Shown: in pieces, positions 18,455 to 28,836 of the stretch
How positions within the stretch are numbered: the first letter of the stretch is position 1
Layout: every line of letters starts with the position of its first letter
Assembly: GCF_023734775.1 (NCBI RefSeq)
Contig: NZ_AP025732.1
Location: 6,570,501 to 6,634,500, forward strand
Direction: 5' to 3'
DNA from: Nostoc cf. commune SO-36
Lineage (GTDB): Bacteria; Cyanobacteriota; Cyanobacteriia; Cyanobacteriales; Nostocaceae
DNA length: 64,000 nucleotides
The notes under the pieces: model-generated
Seen by the model: only the letters and a program-made list of their open reading frames with translations
What the model was told of the DNA's origin: nothing
Databases searched by the model: none
Program-made: the position numbers and the translations under genes

Positions 18455-19144
18455 TTAATCGTTCCGAAATATTAGGGTTTCCCAATCTAAATCTGATGCT
18501 ATTTGAGCAAATTTATCTAAGTCAGTCAGGTTATCTAAATAAGGTAAGCAGCCTAAAACTGGCGTGTTAGTAAGTGATTGAATCAATTGATATGGTGTCC
18601 AATCGGCTATTTCTGCATCGGTGCGGGGTTGAACGCAGTTTAAAACAATGCCTTTGAGATTCACGCGCGATTGTCTAGCTAATGCTACATTTGCCACTGC
18701 TTGAGCGATCGCTCCTAATCTCACTGGCACTACCAATACTGTTGGTAATCGCCATTCTCCTGCTAAATCAGCTACCGTCAATTCTTCGGTTATTGGCGAA
18801 CCTAACCCGCCCAAAGCTTCTACAAGCACAAAATCACGTTGCGATCGCAATTTAGATAAAGCTTGCCACACAAGAGCTAAATCTACTTGGCGATTTTCTT
18901 TTGCTGCGGCGATGGGAGGCGCTAAAGGTGCTTGAAAATACAAAGGCGTAATCTCTTCAGCAGATTGTTCTAGCGCAAATAGGTTTTGATACCACTCGCG
19001 ATCGCCAATCCCTGATTGAATCGGTTTCATGATTCCCCAGCTACGCTGCGGGTAATATTTTTGCCAATAGGCCGCTAATGCTGTTGTTAAAACAGTTTTA
19101 CCAGCTTCGGTATCAGTTCCAGTAATCAGTAGTGTATTTAACAT
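18455..19144 (-). CDS. bioD: ATP-dependent dethiobiotin synthetase
   Basis: A 229-residue protein of the BioD family that closes the ureido ring of dethiobiotin from diaminopelargonate, CO2 and ATP. It starts [20 protein letters not shown] with the modified P-loop [15 protein letters not shown] supplies the conserved Lys, and [13 protein letters not shown] the second nucleotide/Mg site. Its ATG overlaps the TAA of the upstream kinase locus by one base (TAATG), an unusual partner for a biotin gene. No other bio gene is in the window. Confidence 0.9.
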   Translation of the reverse strand: MLNTLLITGTDTEAGKTVLTTALAAYWQKYYPQRSWGIMKPIQSGIGDREWYQNLFALEQSAEEITPLYFQAPLAPPIAAAKENRQVDLALVWQALSKLRSQRDFVLVEALGGLGSPITEELTVADLAGEWRLPTVLVVPVRLGAIAQAVANVALARQSRVNLKGIVLNCVQPRTDAEIADWTPYQLIQSLTNTPVLGCLPYLDNLTDLDKFAQIASDLDWETLIFRND

Positions 19145-20896
19145 TAATTTCTCTGACCAGAAAATGGTTGTGTTTCATCAACTGGCGGAAAAGTTGGCGT
19201 TTCACCAGTAGTCGGAAGTGGGCTAGGTGTCTCTGTCGGAATTGGTAGGGGTGTCTCTGTCGGTATTGGAAGGGGCGTCTCTGTTGGAATTGGGATAGGT
19301 GTTTCTGTGGGAATTGGAATAGGTGTCTCTGTGGGAATTGGGATAGGTGTTTCTGTCGGAATTGGTAAGGGCGTCTCTGTCGGTGTTGGTTTGACTGGTT
19401 TTTCTAATGCAACATTGAGGTTGTAATCGCTTTCGGCAACTTCTGAAACCAGGGTTAACTCAATAGTATATCTACCAGTAACCAGCAACGTATCTTGGTA
19501 TGATGTTACTTGTTGACTTTTATTATCAATTGGTTGTTGATTAGGAGGAGTTAAAATTGTTAGCAAAACGCTGCTTCCTGGGTCAATAAACGCAGTTAAC
19601 TTGTCACCTTCCTCCCCTAAAAAAGTGTACCGGATTATTTGATTTGTTTTGAGAGTATCTTTAACTGTGGCTGTGTTATTTGCTCCCAGATCGAGGCGCT
19701 TTACTAGATACAACAGGTTGATCGCTGGTGGGTGTGGGCGTGGATGTAAATGTAGTTCCACCAGAAATTACTGGGGAAGGGAAATTTTGCGGAAGTGTTT
19801 CATTTGGTGTTTTTGACTGGCTGCGGATAGAACTGACTAGTGCCCAAGAACCGAATCCCGCGACGATCACGACAGCAATACCAATTGCTGCGATCGCTAA
19901 GGGATTATCTAAGAGTGAACTAGTGGGTTCTGGGGGAATCACGGGATCGGGTTGTTTCTTCTTGGGCGAAGCGGCTGCTGGTGGTACTGAGTCAGGACGG
20001 CGGCCAACAGCTATTGTCTGCAAGTTAGACGTATTCAAGGGCGGAAGACTGACTTGCTCTGAAACTTGTAGTGCTTGAGACACACTAGCAGCACTTTGAT
20101 AGCGATCGCTCGGTATATGATTCAACATTCGATTCAACACCATAGCAAATCGCGGACTCACTTTTGCCCATCGTTGCCAATTCCAAGTTAGCTGGTTTTC
20201 ATCAAATAGATCCCTTGGTTCTTTACCAGTCAGCAAAACAATTGCACTTACTGCTAACGCATACAAATCACTGCTAGGGTAAGCTCCCCCTGCTTGCATT
20301 TGTTCACTGGGAGAATAACCTAATTTTCCCACAGTGGTTTCTGGCATTGTACTCTCTGGCGATCGTAAACGCGTCGCCAGTTCCTTTACCACCCCAAAGT
20401 CAATCAACACAGGTTTAGCATCACTATCTCGCAAAATAATATTTTCTGGTGAGATATCTCGGTGAATAATCCCTCGACTGTGAATATGCTCTAAAACAGG
20501 CAGCAACAACTGTATTAGCCGCAATACTTCAGCCTCTGTGAAAGTTTGACCCAAAGCTTGACGTTCAGCCAACAGAGTTCGGTACGTTTGACCCGCAACG
20601 TAGTCCTCCACCAAAAATAAGCGTTGGTCTTGCTCAAATCTTTCCCGGAATTTAGGCACTTGTGAGTGTTCAATTTGATACAAAATGGCAGCTTCTCGGT
20701 GAAAAAGCTCTTGTGCTTTCTCCCAAGCCAAAGGCGAACTTGCTGTTGAAATCAGTTCCTTGATCGCGCAAAGTTCGTTAAACCGCCTCTGGTCTTCTGC
20801 CAAATAGGTTCTACCAAATCCTCCTTCTCCGAGAATTTGAATTATACGGTAACGGTTTTGCAAGACAGTGCCAACTGTAATGGGTGGTTGCATCAT
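19144..20896 (-). pseudogene. Ser/Thr protein kinase with PPC-like and Pro-rich C-terminus, split by a frameshift
   Basis: The first part (20896 to 19676, 406 residues) is a Hanks kinase: GEGGFGRTYLAED, HRDISPENIILR, DFGVVKEL, YSPSEQ. One transmembrane segment follows near 331-356 (IAAIGIAVVIVAGFGSWALV) and a Thr/Pro-rich stretch. It stops at APRSGSK. One base fewer in the GGG near 19690 would continue as RSGANNTATVKDTLK into a PPC-like beta domain and a tail of PIPTETP repeats ending at 19144. The natural protein is therefore probably a ~590-residue membrane receptor kinase with an external domain. The kinase half as sequenced could still be made. A pseudogene, a sequencing indel or frameshifting are all possible. 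Confidence 0.8.
19215..19390 (-). repeat. 24-bp tandem repeat coding for PIPTETP(I/L)
   Basis: About seven units of 24 bp, each encoding eight residues of a Pro/Thr-rich linker (PIPTETPI or PLPIPTET), at the C-terminus of the split kinase locus. Length variation would stay in frame. Confidence 0.85.
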
Positions 20897-21822
20897 CGAT
20901 TAATTGAGTGTATTAGCAACTGAGGAGGAAGTCACCCACAAAGATTAAGTCCAAGAGGCAACACAGTTATATGCAGCGATATTTTACCTTACCTAATGGG
21001 TATACCCCCAGTTAGGAGTATACGCAAAGTTAGGCTTCCAGCATCTTATGCAACTCTCTTAACTGTCCACAGTAATCTTGGCTGCGTGGGGCGCGGCACA
21101 TCAACAAAGAGGTAAAAAACAGGTGTAACTGCTATCAGCCCTGCATCAGAACCCATACAAATAGAGAGTTTGTTAACCAGTGATTTGATGTAGGAATTTA
21201 TTATATTAATTAAAACTAAACCTCATCTAAGTTGAGAACCATAATTTTCGCCCTCACCCTAAATCCCTCTCCCATATCTGGGAGAGGGACTTTGAAATTC
21301 TAGCTCCCCTTCTCCCAGATATGGGAGAAGGGATTGGGGGATGAGGGCAAATCCTTTTCATCAGAGAAGAACTACAGGTTTCAAGATAGATGTGGTTTAA
21401 AAATTAAATCTGCCAGTTTATTTATTTCCTGCTAGTATCATAGAATATAATTAGATACCCCCTTAACACTTAGCCACAAGTGTTCTCCTGTCTAAAAATA
21501 AACTTCAATATTACTTAAGTGGTCAATGCTTTACTGTCAGTCATAAATGAGGTAGTTAGAAAAAGCAATCTATCACACCAATCTTTGAGCGATTGGAGTT
21601 ATTTACCTCATCTCAAAAAAATTGAACTGTAGACCTAGTGTACGGGCTTAATGTCCGTTAAGCTATCAATAGTTTGCCTATCAAAAAAAATTAGACAGTT
21701 AGCGAATGATAATTTTATAGGAAAATGTTTAAATTTTGTATGGAAGCTTCAATAAAACTCACAAATGTTTTTTTAGGCGATTTCTCGGTTAAATCTATCA
21801 AATCTCTAATGATAATATTGCT
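20897..21822. other. Long intergenic region with a dispersed palindromic repeat
   Basis: Between the kinase start and prs. 21250-21349 is a repeat with two hairpins, CCCTCTCCC...GGGAGAGGG and CTTCTCCCAG..., bounded by GCCCTCACCC and GATGAGGGC. A close relative sits at 63022-63119. The rest is AT-rich and must hold the divergent promoters of the kinase and prs, but no clear -35/-10 pair could be assigned. Confidence 0.6.
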
Positions 21823-22839
21823 ATGAATGCACATAGAGGATCTGCTGTGCTCAGTTCTGCAACTTTCAAAGTGCAAACATCTGCAACGGGACTGACCGAT
21901 AATCATCGTCTGCGGCTGTTTTCTGGCTCTGCCAACATACAACTGTCTCAAGAAGTCGCTCGTTATGTGGGCATGGACTTAGGGCCAATGATTCGCAAAA
22001 GATTTGCGGATGGAGAACTTTATGTTCAAATCCAAGAATCAATTCGGGGTTGCGATGTCTATTTAATCCAGCCATGCTGTCAACCCGTCAATGACCATTT
22101 AATGGAATTATTGATTATGGTTGACGCTTGTCGTCGGGCTTCTGCACGACAGGTAACGGCAGTAATTCCTTACTATGGTTATGCCCGCGCCGATCGCAAA
22201 ACGGCAGGACGAGAGTCAATAACCGCCAAGCTGGTTGCTAACTTGATTACTGAAGCTGGGGCCAATCGCGTTCTAGCAATGGATTTACACTCGGCTCAGA
22301 TTCAAGGCTATTTCGATATACCCTTTGACCATGTTTACGGTTCACCAGTATTACTAGATTATCTAGCAAGCAAACAACTGCCCGATCTTGTGGTTGTTTC
22401 CCCCGACGTTGGTGGTGTAGCAAGAGCGAGGGCATTTGCGAAAAAACTGGGTGATGCTCCACTGGCGATTATCGACAAACGTCGTCACGCCCATAATGTT
22501 GCAGAGGTGTTAAATATCATCGGCGATGTTAAAGGCAAAACGGCAGTATTAGTGGATGACATGATCGACACCGGGGGCACAATCGCCGAAGGAGCGCGAT
22601 TACTGCGTGAAGAAGGAGCGCGTCAGGTATACGCCTGTGCAACTCATGCTGTGTTCTCTCCACCTGCAATGGAGCGATTGTCTAGTGGCTTGTTTGAAGA
22701 AGTCATTGTTACAAATACCATTCCCATACCAGAAAACAACCGTTTTCCCCAACTAGTGGTGCTGTCAGTAGCTAATCTGTTAGGAGAAACTATCTGGCGG
22801 ATTCATGAAGATACTTCAGTAAGTAGTATGTTCCGCTAG
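21823..22839 (+). CDS. prs: Ribose-phosphate pyrophosphokinase
   Basis: A 338-residue PRPP synthetase making phosphoribosyl pyrophosphate from ribose 5-phosphate and ATP for nucleotide, His, Trp and NAD synthesis. Motifs: RLFSGSANIQLSQEVARYVG, FADGELYVQIQESIRG, the ATP loop RADRKTAGRESITAK, and the PRPP-binding signature AVLVDDMIDTGGTIAEGA. A ~25-residue N-terminal extension before the core is common in cyanobacterial forms. Start at the ATG at 21823. A strong terminator follows. Confidence 0.95.
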   Translation: MNAHRGSAVLSSATFKVQTSATGLTDNHRLRLFSGSANIQLSQEVARYVGMDLGPMIRKRFADGELYVQIQESIRGCDVYLIQPCCQPVNDHLMELLIMVDACRRASARQVTAVIPYYGYARADRKTAGRESITAKLVANLITEAGANRVLAMDLHSAQIQGYFDIPFDHVYGSPVLLDYLASKQLPDLVVVSPDVGGVARARAFAKKLGDAPLAIIDKRRHAHNVAEVLNIIGDVKGKTAVLVDDMIDTGGTIAEGARLLREEGARQVYACATHAVFSPPAMERLSSGLFEEVIVTNTIPIPENNRFPQLVVLSVANLLGETIWRIHEDTSVSSMFR

Positions 22840-22878
22840 TCAATACAAGACTATCATTCGTCTTATAGATTTAAATTA

Positions 22879-22916
22879 CCCACACTGACCCTTGATTGGG
22901 CAAAGTGTGGGTTTTT
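22879..22916 (+). terminator. Rho-independent terminator of prs
   Basis: CCCACACT pairs with AGTGTGGG around a 17-base loop and is followed directly by TTTTT, 40 bp beyond the prs stop. A diverged copy of this hairpin and its downstream ~60 bases is at 34112-34197. Confidence 0.85.
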
Positions 22917-23050
22917 AGTTGCCCTAAAATTTATCTGCCTGAGATTACAACACAAACAGTTCGATCTTCCAAGCTGGTTTTCTCCCCCTGCCTCTAGGGT
23001 GTTGACTCTGTGCCTTTTTAGAAGTTAACAAATCATGCAAAATATGTGTA

Positions 23051-23115
23051 GTCATTACGAGCTTTGCGAAGCAATCCCAGAGATTTTGCGATTGCTTCGC
23101 AAAGCTCGCAATGAC
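23051..23115. repeat. 26-bp-stem palindromic repeat
   Basis: GTCATTACGAGCTTTGCGAA on the left pairs with the complementary TTCGCAAAGCTCGCAATGAC on the right, and the stem extends inward through GCAATC/GATTGC. One mismatch in 26 bp. This is a typical dispersed palindrome of Nostoc genomes, between prs and the convergent histidine kinase. Confidence 0.8.
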
Positions 23116-23166
23116 ACAAGAGAGATTTTGCCCACAGCCTCCCCTGCCTCCCCTGCTCCCCCTCCC

Positions 23167-26100
23167 TCACCGATACAGCCAAACCCGGAGTAGTGAAAGC
23201 AGTTGTTCAGTATCTACAGGTTTGGTGATGTAGTCAGAGGCTCCAGCTTCGATGCACTTTTCCTTGTCACCTGGCATGGCTTTGGCGGTTAAAGCAATGA
23301 TTGGTAGTGAGCGAAACTGTTGCTGTTGGCGGATGGCGCGGGTGGTTTCGTAACCGTCCATTTCCGGCATCATGATATCCATCAAAACTATATTAATCTC
23401 AGGATGAGTTTGCAACTTCTCTATGCCATCTCTGCCATTTTCGGCAAATAGCACTTGCATTTGATAGCTTTCTAAAAAGCTGGTAATGGCAAAAATATTG
23501 CGGAGATCATCATCTACAATCAAAATTTTCCGATTAGCTAGTACCGGATCAGTTTGATGTAGTTGCTCAAGCATTTGGCGCTTTGGTGGGGGCAAGTTTG
23601 CTTGTACCCGATGTAAAAACAGGGCAGTTTCGTCTAATAACCGCTCTGGCGATCGCACATTTTTAATGATAATTGTTTCTGCTAGTCCCCGCAGTTGGGT
23701 TTCTTCTTGGCGGCTGAGTTCTTTGCCGGTGTAAACGATGATCGGCAATTTTAAAAGTCTGGGTTCAAGCTTTATCTGTTCAATTAGTGTAAATCCGCTC
23801 ATATCGGGTAGACCGAGATCCAACACCATACAATCAAAGTGATGCGATCGCAAAATCGACAAGGCTTCTGCTCCCGTACCCACTGCTGTACTCTGGACAT
23901 CGCCGTTACCGATAAGTTCGATAATACTTTGGGCTTGTACGGGATCATCTTCTACGATGAGAAGATTTTTTACCTGACGCTCAATAAAGCCTTTAATTTC
24001 AGTTAATACCTGAGTTAGTGCTTCTGGAGAAACGGGTTTTTGTAGATAGGTAATCGCTCCTAAGTTTAATCCCCGTTGCTGTCTTTCATCAACAGAAAGG
24101 ATGTGTACTGGTATATGTCTGGTATCTGGCTTATGCTTCAAACGATCCAGCACTGTCCAACCATCCATCTCTGGTATATGGATATCTAACATAATCGCAT
24201 CGGGTTTAAACTGTTGTGCGAGTGCTAGACCTTGTTTACTATGTAAGGCGACGATGGTTTTAAAGCCTTGCTCACGAGCCATATCTAGTAAAATACGGGC
24301 GAATTTATCGTCATCCTCGATAATTAGTAAAATGCGATCGCCTGGTTGAATTATTTCTCGATCATCTGGAATTTCGATCGGGGAGATAGTGAGTATTTTC
24401 CCACTGTGTGAAGTATCTATCACATTTGTATTTTCCACCATCGGCACTTCTTTTATGGTCGATGCTGTGCGGATGGAGGTGGTTGGCTCAAGGGATGCCT
24501 TGGGGAGAATATTTTTACTATTCTTTTCCTGTCGCCTGGGCAAGTACAGGATGAAGGTGCTTCCCTGTCCTGGTTGGCTGACTAGTTCAATTCTCCCTCC
24601 TAACAGTTGAGCCAATTCCCGGCTGATGGACAAGCCCAAACCAGTCCCCCCGTACTTGCGGCTAGTTGTGCCATCTGCCTGTTGAAATGCCTCGAAAATA
24701 ATCTTCTGTTTTTCGACAGGAATGCCAATACCTGTATCGCTGACGGCAAAAGCAATCATCGGATTATCAGCTTCGGCTGCTTCAGATGCTATATTAATTT
24801 TTAACTTCACGCCTCCCTGTTCTGTAAATTTAAAGGCGTTAGCTAAGAGATTTTTCAGCACTTGTTGCAGACGTTTGGAGTCGTTATAAATTGTTGGGGG
24901 CAACTTCTCATCACGTTCAATAACGAAACTGAGTTCTTTATTGTGGGCAAGTTGCCGAAAAGTCTGCTCTAGAGATGTCTCCAAATCTGCAAAATCAATT
25001 TGCTCGATATCAAGCAACATCGTACCCGACTCAATTTTAGCCAAATCTAGAATGTCATTAATCAACTCCAGCAAATCAGTCCCGGCTGAGTAAATAGTCC
25101 GGCTGTACTCTACTTGTTTGTCGGTCAAATTGTTTAGAGAATTATCTGCTAGCAACCTCGCTAAAATTAACAGGCTATTTAGCGGAGTCCGTAGCTCGTG
25201 GGACATATTTGCCAGAAATTCTGATTTATATTTAGAAGACAAAGCCAGTTGTTCGGCTTTTTCTTCAAAAGACTGCCTTGCCCGCTCAACTTCTTGATTT
25301 TTGCGAGCAACTTCCTGATTTTGGATTTCTAACAATTCTGCCTTTTCTTCTAGCTCCTCATTGAGTTGTTGTAATTCTTCGTTAGACTGCTTGACAAGAA
25401 ATTGTGATTCCTCCAACTCGTTCGCCTGTTCTTCTAGGCGTTGATTACTTTGTTGTAGTTCTGCTGTTAAAGCGACAGACTCTTCAAGTAGTTGCTGAGT
25501 TTGGAATTGTGAGGCGATGTTATTTAAAAATACACCGAGAATTTCACTCAATTGCTCTAAAAATGTCAGATGCAGAGGGCTGAAAGGCGCAAAAGAGGCA
25601 AGTTCAATTACGGCATTCACCTCTGTCTCAAACAGTACAGGCAAGACAATAATATTGAGCGGTGGCGCTTCTCCCAAGCCGGAACTGATGTGGATATAAT
25701 CATTAGGAACTTTTGTAAGGAGGATTCTTTTTTTTTCTAGGGCGCATTGCCCTACCAGTCCCTCACCCAACCGAAACTGATTTGCTACGTTTTTCCGTTC
25801 TTTATAAGCATAACTATTGAACAACTTCAGCGTCGGCTGGTTGTCTATAGACTCCATCACATAAAAAACGCCCTGCGATGCCCCAACCAGTGGTGCTAAA
25901 TTGGACAAGATCAGGCTAGATACACTTTCTAGATTTCGCTGCCCTTGAAGCATCTGGCTAAATTCAGCCAAGTTAGACTTTAGCCAGTTTTGCTCGTCAT
26001 TTTTTTTAGTTGTGTTTCGCAGATTAACGATCATCTGGTTGAAAGTGCGCGTCAACACACCAATTTCATCTTGGCGATCGCTATCTGGTAAACTCACCGA

Positions 26101-26787
26101 TAAATCTCCATCCGCCATTTTTTCTGCTAAATCAGAAACTTGCTTCAGGGGTACTGAGATATGTCTGGTAAGAGCGAATCCGATCAAAGCTAAGATCAAA
26201 GAAAATAAGGGAATACTATAGACAATTGTAGCGATCGTTTGCCGAGCAGCTGCTTGTGCTTTCTTAGAACGCTGTTGCAGAAGTATATTCTCCTCAGCTT
26301 TCATCGCCTGGATAATTTTCTGGATCTTATCCATCAATTGCTTACCCTGATCTGTCAGGATAGCTTTCTGAGCAAGTTCCAAGTTTTGGGTTTCGCGTAG
26401 CTTGATGACATCTTTCATTACAGCCATTCTCTGTCTTAGCAGTGGCTGCAAAATATCAAGTTGATTTTGTTGATTGGGGTTATCTTCTGTTAACCTCTGA
26501 AGTTCCCTAAATTTTTGATTTAGTACTTGAATGGCGGCGTTATAAGGTTCTAAATAGCGCTGTTCTCCAGTAATAATGTAACCGTGTTGTCCAGTCTCAG
26601 CATTTGTCAGTTGCAAGTTGAGTTCTTCAAGCTCACTTAACACCTGATAGGTATGGTTTTCTTTGCGGGAAGTTTCAATTAAATCATTGGTGCTTTGGTA
26701 GGAGATTAGACCAATAGTGGCCAGAGTTGCCAAACTCAGGGCAAAACTTATTCCAATCTTGCTTCCAATCTTCAAACGGTTCAACAT
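23167..26787 (-). CDS. Hybrid sensor histidine kinase: CHASE3-HAMP-GAF-HisKA-HATPase-three receivers
   Basis: A 1206-residue membrane kinase. TM1 is at about 12-30 and TM2 at about 188-208, enclosing a CHASE3 sensor domain (NAETGQHGYIITGEQRYLEP). HAMP lies at ~210-262, GAF at ~280-430 and a long Glu/Gln coiled coil at ~430-520. HisKA has phospho-acceptor His530 in NMSHELRTPLN. The HATPase has DTGIGIP and GGTGLGLSIS. Three receiver domains follow with acceptor aspartates in IMLDIHIPEMDG, MVLDLGLPDMSG and VLMDIMMPEMDG. The layout implies a branched phosphorelay with an unlinked output protein. It is monocistronic and intact despite its length. Confidence 0.92.
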   Translation of the reverse strand: MLNRLKIGSKIGISFALSLATLATIGLISYQSTNDLIETSRKENHTYQVLSELEELNLQLTNAETGQHGYIITGEQRYLEPYNAAIQVLNQKFRELQRLTEDNPNQQNQLDILQPLLRQRMAVMKDVIKLRETQNLELAQKAILTDQGKQLMDKIQKIIQAMKAEENILLQQRSKKAQAAARQTIATIVYSIPLFSLILALIGFALTRHISVPLKQVSDLAEKMADGDLSVSLPDSDRQDEIGVLTRTFNQMIVNLRNTTKKNDEQNWLKSNLAEFSQMLQGQRNLESVSSLILSNLAPLVGASQGVFYVMESIDNQPTLKLFNSYAYKERKNVANQFRLGEGLVGQCALEKKRILLTKVPNDYIHISSGLGEAPPLNIIVLPVLFETEVNAVIELASFAPFSPLHLTFLEQLSEILGVFLNNIASQFQTQQLLEESVALTAELQQSNQRLEEQANELEESQFLVKQSNEELQQLNEELEEKAELLEIQNQEVARKNQEVERARQSFEEKAEQLALSSKYKSEFLANMSHELRTPLNSLLILARLLADNSLNNLTDKQVEYSRTIYSAGTDLLELINDILDLAKIESGTMLLDIEQIDFADLETSLEQTFRQLAHNKELSFVIERDEKLPPTIYNDSKRLQQVLKNLLANAFKFTEQGGVKLKINIASEAAEADNPMIAFAVSDTGIGIPVEKQKIIFEAFQQADGTTSRKYGGTGLGLSISRELAQLLGGRIELVSQPGQGSTFILYLPRRQEKNSKNILPKASLEPTTSIRTASTIKEVPMVENTNVIDTSHSGKILTISPIEIPDDREIIQPGDRILLIIEDDDKFARILLDMAREQGFKTIVALHSKQGLALAQQFKPDAIMLDIHIPEMDGWTVLDRLKHKPDTRHIPVHILSVDERQQRGLNLGAITYLQKPVSPEALTQVLTEIKGFIERQVKNLLIVEDDPVQAQSIIELIGNGDVQSTAVGTGAEALSILRSHHFDCMVLDLGLPDMSGFTLIEQIKLEPRLLKLPIIVYTGKELSRQEETQLRGLAETIIIKNVRSPERLLDETALFLHRVQANLPPPKRQMLEQLHQTDPVLANRKILIVDDDLRNIFAITSFLESYQMQVLFAENGRDGIEKLQTHPEINIVLMDIMMPEMDGYETTRAIRQQQQFRSLPIIALTAKAMPGDKEKCIEAGASDYITKPVDTEQLLSLLRVWLYR

Positions 26788-27186
26788 TATTCCAGGCAGG
26801 TATTCAAATTATTTCTGTTTGTGAGATTATTATGATTATGTTTTAACTATCCAAAATCAATCTGGCAACTGTCTAGTTTTTTCACACGCCAGATATTACC
26901 AGTTGTATTTTATATATTTTTATAAATGTAACATTATTCTAAATAAATATAATATATATGTTTTGTCATTGCGACTGAAACATTCGCAATGACATCTTAT
27001 ATTTAATCATGCCTATCTAATTAAATCAGTTGGCGTAAATCAATTAAAGTTTGTAGTAATGATTTTAGCCCTGAAAATCCTTGTTTTGAGCGATTTATTG
27101 TTCAAAACAAGGATTGTATTTTTTATTAAGACACAATTATACAAATGGTAAATGTAAGGTCAAATTAACATGAACTTGAGGTTTAA
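26788..27186. other. AT-rich intergenic region with one hairpin
   Basis: AATCCTTGTTTTG (27076) pairs with CAAAACAAGGATT (27103-27115), loop 14 bases, followed on the plus strand by GTATTTTTTA. It may stop transcription entering from either side. Nothing else was recognised in these 400 bases. Confidence 0.55.
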
Positions 27187-28098
27187 CTAAAAACTTGTAG
27201 TAATCTGGCGATCGCTTATAGCGGTATCAAGTTCAGATGGGCTATAAATACTAAAATGTTGAATCTTGTTACTCTCTAAAATAGCTCTTGCACCTGCTAT
27301 GTAGATATCAGTGCCTTTTAAAACTACTAAGTAACGATCAAGATTTAGATGATGCTTATAATATCTGGCTAGCTCATCAGAGATTCCTAAATTAGTGTAG
27401 TTATCTTGAAACCCACTAATATCGACCTCAAAAATATCACTTAGATTGCTTGTATTTTTAGCAATCATCGATACTTGGCTCATTGGAAAGCCCGCGGTTG
27501 TAAGTTCAGCAAGCGCTCTTTTTGCATCTTGGCATGAATAAAAAATACCAAGTGCGTGTTTGTAACGACTATTTGGAGTCGAGTATGGCTCATAAACATC
27601 CCACTGGTGAATATTACGGCCATTAATAATCTTTTTAACAAGGCGAATTTCTGTGTCTATGCCAGTTACTATCACTAGATAGTAACCTTTACAGACGAGA
27701 TCGCTGTAACCTTGTACTTGCCTTTCAGAAATTCCCAAATTTAGCAGCAAAGTAGGCAAACTACTTGCTAAAGTGGTAGCGATCGCTGTTGCTTCTACCC
27801 CGGCTAGAATGACTTGGCCTATACCGGGGATTACCCAAAGGGCTAAATTGGTCAATAAGCCAGTAAAAGCGCCTAAATCAGCATTCTTAACGGCTCCAAC
27901 AGCATCTTCTGAGGATATATTGCCAGTGTATTCTTTAACTTCAACACTAGCAATATTACTTTGTTCTTCTGCATTCCGTGCAATTACAGAAACTTTGTGC
28001 ATTGGAAAATTAGAAGCTTTTAGATCCTGAAGTACCACTTGTGCATCGGAACACTTAGCGAAAACTCCTATAGTTCTTCGCTCTTTTTCTAATGTCAT
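27187..28098 (-). CDS. General-stress-protein-like membrane-associated protein (paralogue of 61547-62509)
   Basis: A 303-residue protein with two similar alpha/beta domains: RRTIGVFAKCSDAQVVLQDL at the N-terminus and HALGIFYSCQDAKRALAELT near residue 182. A hydrophobic Gly/Ala-rich segment separates them (ALWVIPGIGQVILAGVEATAI, about 84-115). The repeat matches the YflT/GsmA-like 'general stress protein 17M' domain found in salt- or desiccation-induced proteins. The molecular function is unknown. It is followed upstream on the same strand by a YeaQ/GlsB stress membrane protein 48 bp away, suggesting a stress operon. Confidence 0.7.
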   Translation of the reverse strand: MTLEKERRTIGVFAKCSDAQVVLQDLKASNFPMHKVSVIARNAEEQSNIASVEVKEYTGNISSEDAVGAVKNADLGAFTGLLTNLALWVIPGIGQVILAGVEATAIATTLASSLPTLLLNLGISERQVQGYSDLVCKGYYLVIVTGIDTEIRLVKKIINGRNIHQWDVYEPYSTPNSRYKHALGIFYSCQDAKRALAELTTAGFPMSQVSMIAKNTSNLSDIFEVDISGFQDNYTNLGISDELARYYKHHLNLDRYLVVLKGTDIYIAGARAILESNKIQHFSIYSPSELDTAISDRQITTSF

Positions 28099-28146
28099 TT
28101 TATCAGTTTACTGCACCTAGAAGTGATTCCCAAGAGTGTGAGGTAA

Positions 28147-28425
28147 TTACGCGGCTCGACGGGTGACTAAACCCCAAATGAAAATCAGTATCATAGCGCC
28201 AATTACAGCAAACAAAATGCTTCCAAAGGATAAAGCTCCTACGGATGCGCCTGCTGCGGCACTACTTCCAAGCAATAATTGGCCCAAATAACCCCCGAAT
28301 ACTGCTCCCAGGATTCCTAATATAATCGTGGAGAGAATACCGCCGCCTTGGGTTCCTGGATAAAATAACTTAGCTAGCGCACCTGCAATTAAACCTAAAA
28401 CCAACCAAGCAATAATGTTACCCAT
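28147..28425 (-). CDS. GlsB/YeaQ/YmgE family stress-response membrane protein
   Basis: A 92-residue, very hydrophobic protein with three membrane segments and the Gly-rich signature NIIAWLVLGLIAGALAKLFY, GGGILSTIILGILGAVFGGY. It belongs to the transglycosylase-associated protein family, small inner-membrane proteins induced by envelope or desiccation stress. Function unproven. A good ribosome-binding site (GGAAGGAG complement) lies just upstream of the ATG. It leads the putative two-gene stress operon with the gene at 27187. Confidence 0.88.
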   Translation of the reverse strand: MGNIIAWLVLGLIAGALAKLFYPGTQGGGILSTIILGILGAVFGGYLGQLLLGSSAAAGASVGALSFGSILFAVIGAMILIFIWGLVTRRAA

Positions 28426-28836
28426 AATATTTCTCCTTCCTTCGTGAGAACGTGGTTTGTTTTTTCATTGACTTTTCTATATTAAAGTTTGTCTATAAAA
28501 CTTCTGATCTATCTAGAGAACTAATATCAAAAATCTTTAGATATTATTTTAATATTCACTAGGTTATCTTTGAGAACGCCACAGATGGCCAACTTCCTAG
28601 AGGATGTTTGTCAAGTCTACCGTTGTATCGAGATTTTCCCGAACAAGCCTTACAAAAGGGGAGGGTATAATCCTTTTCAATTCCTCCTTTTTGAAGAGGA
28701 TTTGGCAATATCTTAAGTTTTCCATACCTCAGCTACCACCTTTTAAACATCCTCTTAAATAAGCGGGGAATCTTGTTTCTTGCGAAGGATTGAGAAGCGT
28801 TATGGTTCAATATTTTGGAAAGTAATCTTATTTCGT
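28426..28836. other. Intergenic, repeat fragments only
   Basis: Contains GAGGATGTTTG near 28600 and AAACATCCTC near 28745, inverted pieces related to the MITE ends at 17990/18212. GGGGAGGG/CCTCC-type segments lie between. It could be a decayed copy of that element. No gene seen. Confidence 0.45.
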
